Assembly (NCBI GenBank): GCA_037892935.1
Contig: JAYXKI010000013.1
Span: 558,001-622,000 of the forward strand
Direction: 5' to 3'
Source of the DNA: Phlebopus portentosus
Taxonomy: Eukaryota; Basidiomycota; Agaricomycetes; Boletales; Boletinellaceae
Length of the DNA stretch: 64,000 nucleotides
Within the stretch, counting starts at the first letter, position 1, and each line of letters begins with the position of its first letter. The position numbers were made by a program, and so were the translations under genes. Of the stretch, positions 44,901 to 56,134 are shown piece by piece. The notes under the pieces were generated by a model, which did not search any database, was not told the DNA's origin, and saw nothing but the letters and a program-made list of their open reading frames with translations.

Positions 44901-46322
44901 GGAAGTCCCGTAAAGGGTGGAGCCCAGTCGCAAGAATTTAAAGAGAATGAAGAGGATGAGATCATGGTTGCTGATGGGCCTAGTGAGCAAGGAGATGCCG
45001 GTGCAGACGCAGATGCTTCGGCTTCTTCGTCCAACGCAAACGGTGATACCAGTATTAGTTCTACGGAAGGAGACACGCTTATAAATGGTGCGATGAGCGC
45101 AAGCGGTAAGGAACTAAAGAGGATTAGCAAGTTGAATGCGTCTCGACGAGCGTCAATGGCATTCTCTACGTTGGCTCAATCTCTTTGGACATCGCCGGAT
45201 GGGCTTTCGCTATTCGCTCCAAAGGATTCCAATGCCAGCAACGATGCCATGGAAGAACGGACTCCTACGGAAGCTTCCACTTCTGACAATAAGGTAATCA
45301 CAAACACAACCTCTTCCTCTCGTCCCGTACGGGCAGCTGCTCCACGTTCTTTCGGGTTCGGTGCACCAGGTCTACATCGGTCGCAAAGCGAATCAGCTAC
45401 TCATACTGGCGCACGAGCACGCTCCGTCACTCCGTTCAGTGAGTCTGATAGTGAAGGGCCTGGGAGTACTGACACGAAGAAGAGTGGTGGGTCAATGGGA
45501 CGGACGAAAATGCCTGGATCGCTTGATGTTCTTGATCAGTGTACGGTATTTGTGGACGTGAGAACGGAGGAAGGTGAGGATGCTGGGGCGTTGTTTGTTG
45601 ATATGTTACGTGGGCTTGGAGCGAAGGTATGTGCACTCTGTCCAAGAGTGTGCGTATGATAGTAATGGCATGCTCGCACCTGTGCATTTAGGTGCTCACC
45701 CGTGTTGGCCAGACGTGTACGCATATTGTGTATAAGAATGGACTATCAAGCACGGTAACACGATATCGGTAAGTAACGACTATTTTCACCTTACTCTCTC
45801 GTGCTGATGTGTATCTTGCGATGCAGACTCCTCGATGAACCACGTCCCAAAGTGGTCGGGATAGGCTGGGTTGTTGAATGTGCGGAGAAACGCGCTCACA
45901 TAGATGAGTCGCGATTCCAGGTCGACCTTGAGAGTGTGAACGTAGCAGGAACTCTCAAAGTACGATGTTGTTTTGCCTTCTCACCTTTTTTAACTGATGT
46001 GTTCTTTGCAGCGTCGACGTTCATTTCTTCCGAAACAGATGCCATCGTCATATGCATCGGGTCCGATGGACGCCTTCTTCAGTGCATCCACATCTGGTTC
46101 GGACACGGCAGCGGTAGTGCATCCGGTACCAAAGGCTTGCGCTGATTCTGATGGTAGTGGTTCTTACTCTTTAGAACCATAAACCGTAAACTGATGCATT
46201 TAACAGTCACAAGCGAGGATGGCGATACGAGCCAAGAGCGTGTTCTAAGCGGAAGTAGTCTTAGCTCTAACATCCATCCGCTCGAGAGGGCAAGAAGACG
46301 CAACATTATGATCCCTCGGTGA
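41986..46322 (+). CDS. BRCT-domain protein with PIP-box-like motif (microcephalin-like)
   Basis: Exons are 41986-43140, 43194-45626, 45692-45768, 45827-45959, 46012-about 46153 and about 46209-46322; the joins keep one frame to TGA 46320. Most of the protein is Ser/Pro/Lys-rich and probably disordered, with nuclear-type basic patches. At about residue 240 the motif QATLDAFFPR matches the PCNA-binding consensus Q-x-x-[ILM]-x-x-F-F. The C-terminus carries one BRCT domain: CTVFVDVRTEEGEDAGALFV, FVDMLRGLGAKVLTRVG, CTHIVYKNG, VVGIGWVVECAEK. The very end (PLERARRRNIMIPR) is a conserved-looking basic tail. BRCT proteins bind phosphopeptides in DNA damage signalling and chromosome maintenance. The microcephalin-like label is tentative; BRCT is secure. 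Confidence 0.85.
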
Positions 46323-46840
46323 TCTTCTGTAATTCCTTCCCCGTTACGCCTACATTACGACCTTGAAATGATTTATCATAGATGAGCACTGGCTAGTTTC
46401 GTTACTTCATCCACTTCATGCATCATCATTATCTCATCGTATTCGCTTTGCATATGAGGATTGATAATAATTCTTGAATACCCGGAGGGAAGAATCAAGA
46501 TCGAGACTTGTTATCTACAGTCTATTCTCGATCGTAGAAGAAAGCGTATTGGTAGTGTATTGTTGCTGAGCACTATATTTTGTTTCTCGCTTTGGATACG
46601 GTTGTTTATTACTTTGTATTTGATATCACTGTGTCCAAAGATACACACAGCCTGTTTTGATACATACTGGTTTATTTATTACAAGTATGTGAATGAAGTT
46701 CAAAGAGGTTATTTAGCACCAATTGCTTCATATCTCACAAGTCTTCATATACTCAATCAGACTAGCTCCTCAGAAAGAGCCTCGCGTCTTGACGTGGACT
46801 GAAAACAATAGATGAGAAGCTCCTTAGGTAGGAAAACGAG
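46323..46840. other. Short intergenic region between convergent 3' ends
   Basis: It is AT-rich. It separates the BRCT gene (+) and the dioxygenase (-) and probably contains both polyadenylation regions. The open frame at 46461-46802 is hydrophobic and low-complexity with no family resemblance. Confidence 0.5.
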
Positions 46841-48276
46841 TCATGGACCTACAGCGGGGTCAAAGTACGGGCGTTCACCAACAGAGGTAGTGCGTTGACC
46901 TTCTCTCTCACCAATAAGATCGGGTCTACAACGTAAATTAAATTCCAATAGGGAGGGAAAAGAAGGAAACTAACGTTGCAGTGTGATACACCGAGCGGCT
47001 AACGGACAGCGGATCAAGTGAAGAATGCGGAGAAGACTTTGATTGAACTTACTTATCCCAGATGGCCACATCGTTCGTATTCCATCTGAACCGAACTTGC
47101 AGGTCATGATTGCTAGCTGCCGATCAATTTTTATGAAAAAAGGCGAACATGAAGTGAACCTTACTTACTGAGTTATGAGATACTCAATGTACTCCTTGAT
47201 CATCCTATTCTCATACGGGGTGAAACCATCAATTTCTTTACAGTGCAACCCAACCGCGAAGATGCTCCTCCAGCCCGTTACGGGGTTTGTACGCACGACA
47301 GGGTGAGACACCTCAAACGCATCGCCCACATTTTCCGGGGAGCCACGCGGAGAAACGATCGAGAATCCTCCATCGTTAGCAGAGCGCTTGAAAACTGGTT
47401 GGGCGAATGTGGCAGTTAAGGTGGAGAAGTATTCGCGCATAGAAGACGAGATGCGGTCGTAGACTTCATATCCTGATGCCCATAGCTACGCTCAAATGAG
47501 GTTTAGTGTACATATAGAGAGTCAGCGGACCGATAGTCCTCACAGTGTCTCCTCCAGTCGTAGGTGTCTTTGTTAGTCTCAGGAAAGAGTAGTCCGCCGG
47601 AACGTTCTCAAAAGCAACACTGCGACATTTGTCAAACATTACATAGTATCAGTGATAGGGTGAAAGTGCATACTCTGAGTGCCAATACGCAGAAGCTGCA
47701 GAGACTGTCATTCTATGCTGCATGGACTTGTACAGCTTCCCCTGAGACTTTGACGAGATAACATAGACTATATATTAAAATGTTTGGTTGTAAACGAGTT
47801 TTCCGAGAGTCAGCGTACCTACCATTCGGATCAGTGTCGCCTTGATCACTCAGAGGCGTATTATCTGGAGAGTTGTAAAGGGGTTGCACATGCAACTTTG
47901 ACGTTTCCGGCTTTCCGGCCAATTCGCCAAGTCTCTGAGTCAGTTCCTTCTGAGCCTTAAGGTCGATGTTTTGGTTGCGGAAGAAAACAACACCGCGCTG
48001 GCTGACTTCGTTCGCGGGAAAGAAAGTGAATATGTATTTAGATTTTAGTCACGTATCATACTCACTTATTATTGCTAAGTCCCTAAGCAGCTTATCTGCA
48101 TCCTGGGAGCTCATCAGATCGGTCAGTTGGATATCGGGAAACTCGCGTCCGATGACCGTCGTAACGTTGAAAGAGTTGAATGTATCCAAGCTTCCACTAT
48201 AGACGAGGGGCTCACGTACATGCCGCAAGCTGTCACCATTCTTGTGAGTAGACCCATTCGTCGCGCCTGAAACCAT
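46841..48276 (-). CDS. TauD/TfdA-type Fe(II)/2-oxoglutarate dioxygenase
   Basis: The ATG at 48276 opens MVSGATNGSTHKNGDSLRHV. Exons follow to TGA 46841: LRDLAII, then RGVVFFRNQNIDLKAQ (about 48000-47950), LHVQPLYNSPDNTPLSD, SAYWHSD, VAFENVPADYSFLRLTKTPT, HPVVRTNPVTGWRSIFAVG (about 47310-47250), NHDLQVRFRWNTNDVAIWD (47110-47050), RSVYHTAT (about 46990) and ERPYFDPAVGP. The iron-binding H-x-D is WHSD; its Asp codon is made across an intron (GA before it, T after it). The distal His is in YHTAT, and the Arg in the last exon would bind 2-oxoglutarate. Fungal members oxidise sulfonates (as yeast Jlp1) or other small substrates; the substrate cannot be told. The fold motifs look intact. Confidence 0.9.
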
Positions 48277-49265
48277 ACTAATAGGATAGCCAGGTCAGCA
48301 AGACGAGGGAACGTTAGTGTTCTTATAGGGTAGCTATCGCATGCTCTGTATAATGGTTTAACAGGAAGGGTTTAGCAGGAAGACAGCCTCTTCGTCAGCT
48401 GATATGCGAAAGAATGCGCCCAGCGGTTGACCATTCGCTGTCGCAATTAGATCGCCCGCGGATTTCGGCAACCACTCAGTTGGATATGCAAAGCGTGTGA
48501 ATGAACAAGTAGTATTTCCGGCCGATGTTGTGCGATTCTGGTCTGAGCCAGAGATTAGGGCACCTTCTGTGAACGGACGCCGCCCGTACCACGCCCGAGC
48601 ACAAATAATTCCATTAGCTGACACTAATAAACAGCCGTCTTTACGAGCAGATTGCAATGTATTTGTCCTCAGACAGCATCATCTGTATCTGCAGTTTGAT
48701 CGGATTCCACGAGCCAAAGAAAATATCTTGTCTCTGCCTCATAAACTTTTCCAGTGAGAATCTCTGAGATGTCGATAAGGACGATATGCTGCCTTTTTCG
48801 ACCTTGCAAGCAGATCAAGGATCCCTGCGAATGATTCGGGGAAAAAAATGGTGGTGGTTGGGTCGAGACGAAGAAAGGAGTATCACGTGCCGTAAAATTA
48901 CTATCTTAGCCTTAGCTTTGACTACACCCTGACGGCAGAACCCGATACAATGCCAACACAGAACTTTTTGTTAGTGTCCAGAAACCATTCCGACTGAGCA
49001 GAGGGCCCGGAATGACATCGAACAAGCCATGATCACGATTTAAAAGAACGTTTTATTTTCGTATGTCATCTGGCATCCTAGAATCCGGACATGGACTCGA
49101 ATGCTATTGATATTGATTGTATGTCGTTTCGAATTCTTTCCAGACTATCCTAACCTAATACTAATATCCCCTTCAGGCAAGCCTAGTGCATCTGTGGTTC
49201 TGAGGTTGACAGAGCATATGCGTTCCGTAACCATACGAGTACATCTATCAAGAGCAGTCGTCGGT
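48277..49265. other. Intergenic; one weak open frame
   Basis: A minus-strand frame at 48358-48657 (about 99 codons, no ATG) has a protein-like look, ending ADEEAVFLLNPSC, but its upstream side closes quickly and I could not build exons. It may be a gene fragment. The rest shows nothing. Confidence 0.35.
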
Positions 49266-50535
49266 TCATTTCAAGAATCCCCGTTCCTTGAAGTCGTCGA
49301 TTATGTCGTCCTTCGCAGTCTCTGTCCTGGCGTGGCACCATGCCAGGCACCGTTCGCGCTTTCGCACAATCGAAACGTAGCTTATATAGAAGGCCCTTGT
49401 ATTCGGTGCTAGATGGCGCGTTGATTCCTGGAAGTTTGAGACCGTTCACCGTGCCACTTGCGTTTGCTCATCAGAATCATATTTAATGAAAAATCAGAGG
49501 TTCAGTGGCACCAACACCAGCCCAACCACGTGAACGGTTCCGACGCAATTATACATCGCTGTCCTCCAGCCTCTGGGGTCCGAAGGACCTTTAGCTGAGC
49601 CTCTGCCATGTCCCGCACGTCAGTCCATTCAGACTGGACGTTCACACGTTCCTCCACGGATTTCGTGTTGGAGAGCACGTTATCGTATAGCAAGAACATA
49701 CTTGTGCCGAGTTCGGAAGGTGTGCGAGCGTTACTCAAGATCAGACCAAGCACGTAGGACGGAATCGCCGCGACAAGGTACCAGGTGCGTCTATGTTTAT
49801 TTCGCTCGACGAAGTCTCAGACGGCTTGAATTGAGACAGTCAGACCTGTTAATATGAAGCAAATTGGGATAGTTACCCTTCTCCGCGAGTATCTTGGATG
49901 CACGATACTTTGTCATTGGGCTGGCGTCCCTTCCTTTTTCTGCCACTTCAGCTAAACTTCCCTCGTTCCAACTGTGTTCGTCGAAGGTAACCGTGTAGGG
50001 CGTATTTACTACCGCCCCGGTCGAGGACATAAAGATAACGCGTTTCAGCTGCGGTCCGCTATAAACAGTTTGTTGATCAAGGCTAATAGATCATGGAATA
50101 GGACTTGAATGGGTATAGAACTAACGCGTATTTGAAGGCAGATTCTAGTACTCCGACGGCGCCTTTCGCGGCCGGTTCGATAACCTCTTTGCGATAATGA
50201 TTAGTCTCTAGGTACTTGTTTCAACGAATTTATAGACCATTTGGGTCGTCTGCATGCAAATGAGCAGGTGAGGCAGGATGTATGATTGGATTGACGCCCT
50301 TTACTGCATTGTCGAATGCTCCAGTAGTGGTCATATTAGGTACAACTACAAACTCAAGGGTACCCTTTTCAACGTCATCCTTGAGCAGATTTCGAAGAAA
50401 GGTAGCCTTGGATTCTTCCCGCACTGTACCACGGACTGAGAAACCGTTTTCTAAAAGTGTGCGGACAACCCAGGCAGCTATAAATCCGTTCGCACCGGTG
50501 ACGAGTACCTTGGCTGGTGTGCTGATGGCTGGCAT
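49266..50535 (-). pseudogene. GRE2/dihydroflavonol-reductase-like SDR, copy A, frameshifted near the 3' end
   Basis: The ATG at 50535 opens MPAISTPAKVLVTGANGFIA with the Rossmann motif TGANGFI. Later exons show RVIFMSSTGAVVNTPYT and the catalytic YRASK (about 49890). It aligns throughout with copy B. Two signs of decay are visible: the conserved 'NPTYVFGP' segment is changed to 'IPSYVLGL', and about 49360 the frame shifts, so that the terminal KDDIIDDFKERGFLK is only read in another frame than the preceding YKLRFDCAKAR. It could also be a sequence error. Family role as for copy B. Confidence 0.7.
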
Positions 50536-51172
50536 CCTGTTAGCACCGCTGCAAAATCGAGTGCTTGAAGGAGCCGTCTCTATAATCAGTGAGGCCGCTT
50601 TGCCGCGTCATCACGTTTCCTCTCGGCAATCAGGAAGGAAAGTCATCTGAATTTTTGCCACGTCCAGATTTACATGTAAATATGAGCGTATTGGTCCTAC
50701 CGCGGCCGGTTAGTGAGCTTTGACAGAGTTCAACGCGTCTTTCGAAAAAGTATCACATCTCGGCGAGTTGCACTTCTTTCGCGGGGCGATGTTATACCGA
50801 TTAGGGGTTGACACGTGACACCGTCATTACTTCCTTCGAATCCGGCCCGGGAAAAGTACTCGCTCGCTCACGGCAACTCCGTACTAGCGATCATGTACAG
50901 CGTTGTGTAGTCGTACAGCGTAAAGAAGTAGAATGTGTTCGCTAATGCATTCACTTCAGTCAAGTCAAGAGGTTAGTTGAAGTAATAGCTCAAGTCTGTG
51001 TTGCTAGGCTCTGTGTATGTTGGCAGACGCAAACCCGGGATATAACTTGAACTTCCTTGTCGACTTATTACCATTTTATGCAGGATGTCTGTAATGCTGG
51101 GAATCATTAAGTATACCCGTTCTTTAATCAACGCAATCTTTTGTGGAAGGTAAGCACAAGTATATCGGGTCA
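50536..51172. other. Intergenic region between the two tandem reductase genes
   Basis: It carries the promoter of copy A and the 3' side of copy B. No other gene is seen. Confidence 0.5.
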
Positions 51173-52452
51173 TTACAAGAATCCACGCGCAATAAATTCA
51201 TCAATAATATCCTTTGTAGTCTCAGCCCTACTGTAGCGGAACTCCAGGGAAAGTAATGTTCGCGCTTTCTTCGAATCGAACCGGAGTCTGTATTTAGGGC
51301 CCTTGCCATGCGCAGTGAATGGCGCGCTGATTCCTGGAACCTTGAGATCGTTTACCGTATCGCCTGTGTCCGGTCATCAGAATGCGTGTTATAAAACCTA
51401 TAATCTCCCCGATACTTACACCAGTCCAGCCAATTAAATGGCTCCCTGGCCAAGAGAAACCGCTGTCCACCGGCCTCCGGAGTTTGGAGAGCTCTTAGCT
51501 GAGCCTCGGCCACATCGCGCACATCAGACCACTCGGATTGATAATTCGCTCGTTCCTCCATGGTCTTCGCATACGAAAATACTCCCTCGTATAGCATGAG
51601 CATACTGGTGCCGAGGTCGGAAGGTGTGCGAGCGTCGCTCAAAGTCGGCCCGAATACATACGTCGGGTTCGTTACAACAAGATCCCAGGTAAGGTTTTGC
51701 TTATTCCGTTTGACGAAGTCCCACGTGGCTTGAGTCGATGCAATGAGATGTGTTGATACGAAGCAAATTAGGATAGTTACCCTTCTCTGCAAGTGTCTTG
51801 GATGCACGATACTTTGCCATCGGACTGGCGTCCTTCCCCTTTTCTGTCACTTCGGCTATACTTCCCTCGTTCCAACTCCTTTCATCGAAAGTGCCCGTGT
51901 AAGGTGCATTTATTACAGCTCCGGACGATGACATGAAAATGATGCGTTTCAAAAGTGGCCCTCTGTGAATAATTCGTTATCCAAGGTTATAGAAAGTCAT
52001 TGATTATGAAACTACTGGAGATATTACGAGTGAGGTACTAACGCGTGTTTACAAGCAGATTCTAAGACTCCGACGGCTCCTTTCACAGCTGGTTCTATCA
52101 ACTCTGCGGCACACAGTCAGCTCTAAGCGTCTCGTTCTTTCGAATCTTACGTACCATCAGGGTCGTCCGCGTGCAAATGAACAGGTGATGCCGTGTGCAC
52201 AATCGCATCGACACCCTTCACTGCGTCGTCGAATGCGCCAGGATCAATCATGTTAGGTACGACCAAGAACTCGAGTTTGCCTTTCATAACGTCATCCTTG
52301 AGCAGATTCCGCAGATAGCTAGACTTCGATTCTGCTCGAACCGTGCCACAGACTGAGAAACCGTTCTCCAAAAGCATGCGCACGACCCATGCGGCGATGA
52401 AACCGTTTGCACCTGTGACAAGTACCTTGGCTGGGGGCTTGACGATTGGCAT
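51173..52452 (-). CDS. GRE2/dihydroflavonol-reductase-like NAD(P)-dependent reductase, copy B
   Basis: The ATG at 52452 opens MPIVKPPAKVLVTGANGFIA. The extended-SDR landmarks follow: TGANGFIAAWV nucleotide motif, VVPNMIDPGAFDDAVKGVDA, FMSSSGAVINAPYTGTFDE, catalytic YRASK (about 51810), WDLVVTNPTYVFGPTL, and SEWSDVRDVAEAQLRAL. The last exon reads VPGISAPFTAHGKG...KDIIDEFIARGFL and ends at TAA 51173. Members of this family reduce aldehydes or ketones of small molecules with NAD(P)H; the yeast GRE2 protein (methylglyoxal/isovaleraldehyde reductase) is the nearest named relative I can suggest. About five exons. The tandem copy A is upstream in coordinates (49266-50535), same strand. Confidence 0.87.
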
Positions 52453-52751
52453 ATTGGCGCTACGAGAGAGATGGTTAGAGACATCATGCGTTTAAATAGA
52501 CAACGGGTCCGTTAATTCCGCATCGAAACTTCGTCTCACATCTCCGTTTCTTGGGGAAATGGCTTGACTCGTAGCACTAGACCAGCCCGGAAGCAAATAC
52601 GAGCGGGACATGAGGTCGAAAGGGCAGTGCAACACATTATCTCGTCTTCAGGAGTGATTTTCTAGGTAACACACGGCACGCCTTACAAATTCCTCAGGTG
52701 AGGTGGATCTACCGATGAAAGCGAGGCAAAGAAGTCAAGGAAATCAATAAG

Positions 52752-53184
52752 TCAAAGAGCCAAATTTCGCAGTGACTGTCGGATGTTCTTTACTAATTCT
52801 TTCCACTTTGAACGATCTGCCTCCTTTAGATACAACGGCCCTTGATAGGCCCAAGCACGTGGTATGAGGCGGTATGATAGCGGTTGTCCGATCTTCCGGA
52901 TCGACCTATATAAAGCAATATATACGTGCACAATTAGTGGATGGCTCTGCCGAACTGGATGAAACGTAGCCAATCTGCCGGAAGTCATCTAAATATGCCG
53001 ATAATGAGTAAAGCTCGTGGTTGGTAACACGTTTCCTAGCAAGTTTTGATATTAACTTGGGCGCGTCATCTAAAATCATTCCTGATTCGCTAAAATTAAT
53101 CCCCAGCAAAGTGGCTGCGATCGCATGAGAGTTTACGTGTTTATAGTTGGAGACATTGAGCAAGATCTGAACGGTACATATCAC
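52752..53184 (-). other. Possible fragment of a hypothetical gene
   Basis: Two adjoining minus-strand frames can be linked by an intron near 52990-52915 (branch-like CACTAAT, 3' end TATATAG). The product would read NHELYSLSAYLDDFRQ and then SIRKIGQPLSYRLIPRAWAY, KWKELVKNIRQSLRNLAL. There is no ATG at the left of the first frame. I do not recognise the family; it could be a remnant of a larger gene. Confidence 0.35.
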
Positions 53185-53322
53185 AGGTCAATTAAATATG
53201 TAAAAATCATAGTGCCCAAAACAACAGACCAGTAAACACTACGCACAGGATGCATCGAGTAGGGAACCAGTAAGTAAAGGCTCAATAATGGATGAAATGT
53301 GCATCATCAACAAATTACTCCA

Positions 53323-54375
53323 TTAATCAACGAGCATAGAAGAGCCATTGCGCCGCATGCGTCTTCCAGCTCCACGACCGGGGCGTCCTCGCCCACGGCC
53401 TCTCCAACTTCCTCGCCGTTCGTATTCCGCGGGATCAATGCCAGGAGGAACAGTCAGAATCTGAGCTCTTGGATCATTAAGAAGTTCGTCAGAACGCATT
53501 TTTCTACCCAATGCGAATGGTCAGCGCATCCGATAAAAGACAGCGTATTTATACGTACGACCCCCCCGGCTCTTCTGAGGCATCCTCCATCAAAACGTCT
53601 ACATTCCCGTCAACTACAGCACCCCCAAACCGTCCACCAAGTGAAGTGCTGGCGCTACCAATAACGGACACTACGAGTTTATTTCCGTCTGCTGATTTCC
53701 CGTTAAACTCGGCGGCGGCATTCTTCGCATCTTCAGCCCTCTTGTACTTGATTCGGACAGTCACTTTCTCAGCATTCGTAGGACCATGGACGTGCGCCTC
53801 TATGATGGGCCCGCAACTTTTGAAGATTGCCTGCGCAACGAGAGAACGGCATCGCTTAAGAAACAAACCGAAAATGAAGACTTGGGATGATACGCACTTC
53901 CACATCCGCCGCTGTTGTCCCTTTCGCCAAGTTATCTACTTGCACTACATTAGGTCCTGCAGAGCTCGCGCCTTTGATGCTTAAATTCGCCTGGCGGGTT
54001 TCGAGACCTATCGCCTGGCGTAAAGCAGTTATCGCTCCGCTCGTATTCACTCTTGGCGTCGTCGAGGCGTCGGAGAGACGTGATCCAAGAGTCTTTCCAG
54101 GTCCAACGTATTTGTCATGCTTCCAGACGGTGTCTTTGTCGGCTCTTGACTGGCCCAACCTTGCTTCCTTATCCTGAATGTTTCCGACGATACATTAATC
54201 CCGTCCATTGATTCACGACGAAATCCAAGTAAAAACCTCAGACTCGTATCCCGAATTGAGAAAGAGAAACAACACGAACGTAAGGGGCTGAACTAGCACG
54301 TCCGCCACGGTTTCGTACTGGACCCGAGCTTCCGTTTGATGTACCAACGTCAATTCGCTCAAGAAGGGAGGCCAT
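53323..54375 (-). CDS. RRM RNA-binding protein with C-terminal GR-rich tail
   Basis: The ATG at 54375 opens MASLLERIDVGTSNGSSGPV. The next exon (from about 54175) is charged (RLGQSRADKDTVWKHDKYVG). An RRM follows, split by an intron: NVVQVDNLAKGTTAADVE (RNP2-like, about 53940-53900), then AIFKSCGPIIEAHVHG and KVTVRIKYKRAEDAKNAAAE (weak RNP1). The last exon ends in RGRGRGRPGRGAGRRMRRNG and the stop TAA 53323. The layout (short N-terminus, one central RRM, Arg/Gly tail) recalls the Yra1/ALY family of mRNA export adaptors, but the ALY end motifs are not clear, so I leave it unnamed. Confidence 0.8.
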
Positions 54376-54557
54376 TGCGCGTTTTGCAGGTTCTGGGACA
54401 CGACGGTCGAGAGCAAAGTGGACAAAGATGAGCGGCCGGGCCCTTATCGAGCAGTCGAGTCTCACGGTATCACGTGGACTGATTGCAGGTGTGACCCCAC
54501 CGTGACTGACGCGCTAAGTTGAGCTCGACCACTTCAAGTTTCAAGTTGTTTGTGGAG

Positions 54558-55652
54558 ATGTTGAGACTGAATACGAAACTTACAGAGTCTGATCCTTCTG
54601 ACGTGAAAGAAAGCGAAGAAGTATACGGTAAGTAGGATTTGGTTAATTCTCAAGCCGATATATTTGCTAAGTAGTTTGCTAGATTATGTTAAAGAAAACG
54701 TCTTTCCGCACGTTACCGCCGATGATCCTGCACCACCGTCTTTGCTAATCTTCATAGCCCGGAGAATCTCCCACCCCGTCCTCAATTGTGACGAGATCCC
54801 AAGGCTTCTGGACGTTCTCGGGAGCCTTGAGATGGTCCGACGTGTTTCGATGGAGCATGCACGCTTAGCACTTAAGCTGCAACTAAAGAGCCTCGAGTCG
54901 CAGGAACCAGGGATAGTACTACTCAAGAAGACCGACGAGAAGAAGTTGAGGAACTTTGCAGACGAGAAAATCGTCAGCACGTTGAGACTAGTTTTTAGGG
55001 AAGACATCTTATTTAATCTGTATCGACTGGTACGTTTCTCGTTCAAACTTTTTTATGCTGAGATTTCACGTGCTCCGCAATCTTTCCAGCATATTTGCTA
55101 CTTATGGACATCACCACAATCGAATCTCATAATGAAATTTATGAAAAGATATTTTCCGTCGAACTACGCTCGTGACGGAGATCCTTTCGCGGAACATATC
55201 TGGCAAGATCCTTTGTATGCAGATTTTACTCGCGAGGAACGAGAGCGAGTGTATTCTGTTGGAGAGGAGATGAAGGCCTTCCTGCTGAGGTGCCGCGCAT
55301 GGGATCTCGAGCGTGAAGATTACTTCAGAAAGCTAGGGTACGTGCGTTTCCAGTGCAGGAAGGATACTATTTCACTTAGACGTGGACTTCGATTCTATTC
55401 CGTAGTATAAACGAGGACGTCGCATTTGGCGAGAGCGAATTCATATCATACACCCGAGATTTCAATGCAAAGTTCCGGAGTACCATTGACGAAGGAAGGT
55501 CAATGCAAAGTCTGCAGCTTTACCTTAAGAAGGTGCAGACTTTGACCGATACCCTGGAGAAGCTCTTTCCAAGCGCTCAACGCAAGGGAGAGAGTGCAGC
55601 GATGGCGTTTCTTGCCAGAGAGTCCAAGATGCAGGGACCCCAGACTCGGTGA
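54558..55652 (+). CDS. Hypothetical conserved-looking protein
   Basis: The ATG at 54558 opens MLRLNTKLTESDPSDVKESE. The first intron starts GTAAGT after EEVY and ends before DYVKENVFPHVTADDPAPPS (about 54683). A 60-bp in-frame intron is likely at about 55030-55090 (GTACGT...CAG), and another at about 55338-55410 joining KLG to INEDVAFGESEFISYT. The frame ends at TGA 55650. The protein is helical and charged, with EHARLALKLQLKSLESQEPG and YLKKVQTLTDTLEKLF as probable helices. I recognise no family. It is divergent from the RRM gene (183 bp apart), which suggests a shared promoter. Confidence 0.65.
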
Positions 55653-56134
55653 AAAGAACACTTTCACAATCTTCCGATGGGTCACGATTGTCAGTTTGCC
55701 GTGACGTCTTGAGGTTACGAGGCTGGGCGCGAAGCGCGACAGGGGAGATTTCGTAGTTGATTCATAGTAGTGCGAGTCTCGTGCGACCGAAAAAAAAAAT
55801 CCGAATGCATCTTCTTGCTGTGTACTTCAGAGAAGCAGGCTAGTACCGAGTACCGTATCTTTTTGGGAATCCTCGACTGGAGTTTCAATAGTCGAGTCAA
55901 GGAAGTATTCGGACGATCGTACCAAATCTCACAGATCATATACTTTCATAGCTTATTGTAGTGAATAGCTGCAAGTCATCTCGACTTGAGCGACGTGACA
56001 ACACGCGTCGCGTTCCGTCACTTTTCTCGTGTGTTTTCTGCTTACGTGATAAGAGCTGATTCCGATTGCCCCATTTGCTCATTTCACCTTCGACATCTCC
56101 CGACTCTTGAATCTTATCTTATACCGCAACTACG
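55653..56134. other. Intergenic, nothing recognised
   Basis: It holds the upstream region of the LRO1-like gene. No gene or repeat is seen. Confidence 0.5.

Noticed and set aside
46461..46802. 114-codon hydrophobic plus-strand frame
   Set aside because: AT-rich 3' intergenic sequence between convergent genes; no motif.
48358..48657. Open frame with a protein-like composition
   Set aside because: No ATG, closed shortly upstream, and no exon partner found, so it is not called as a gene.
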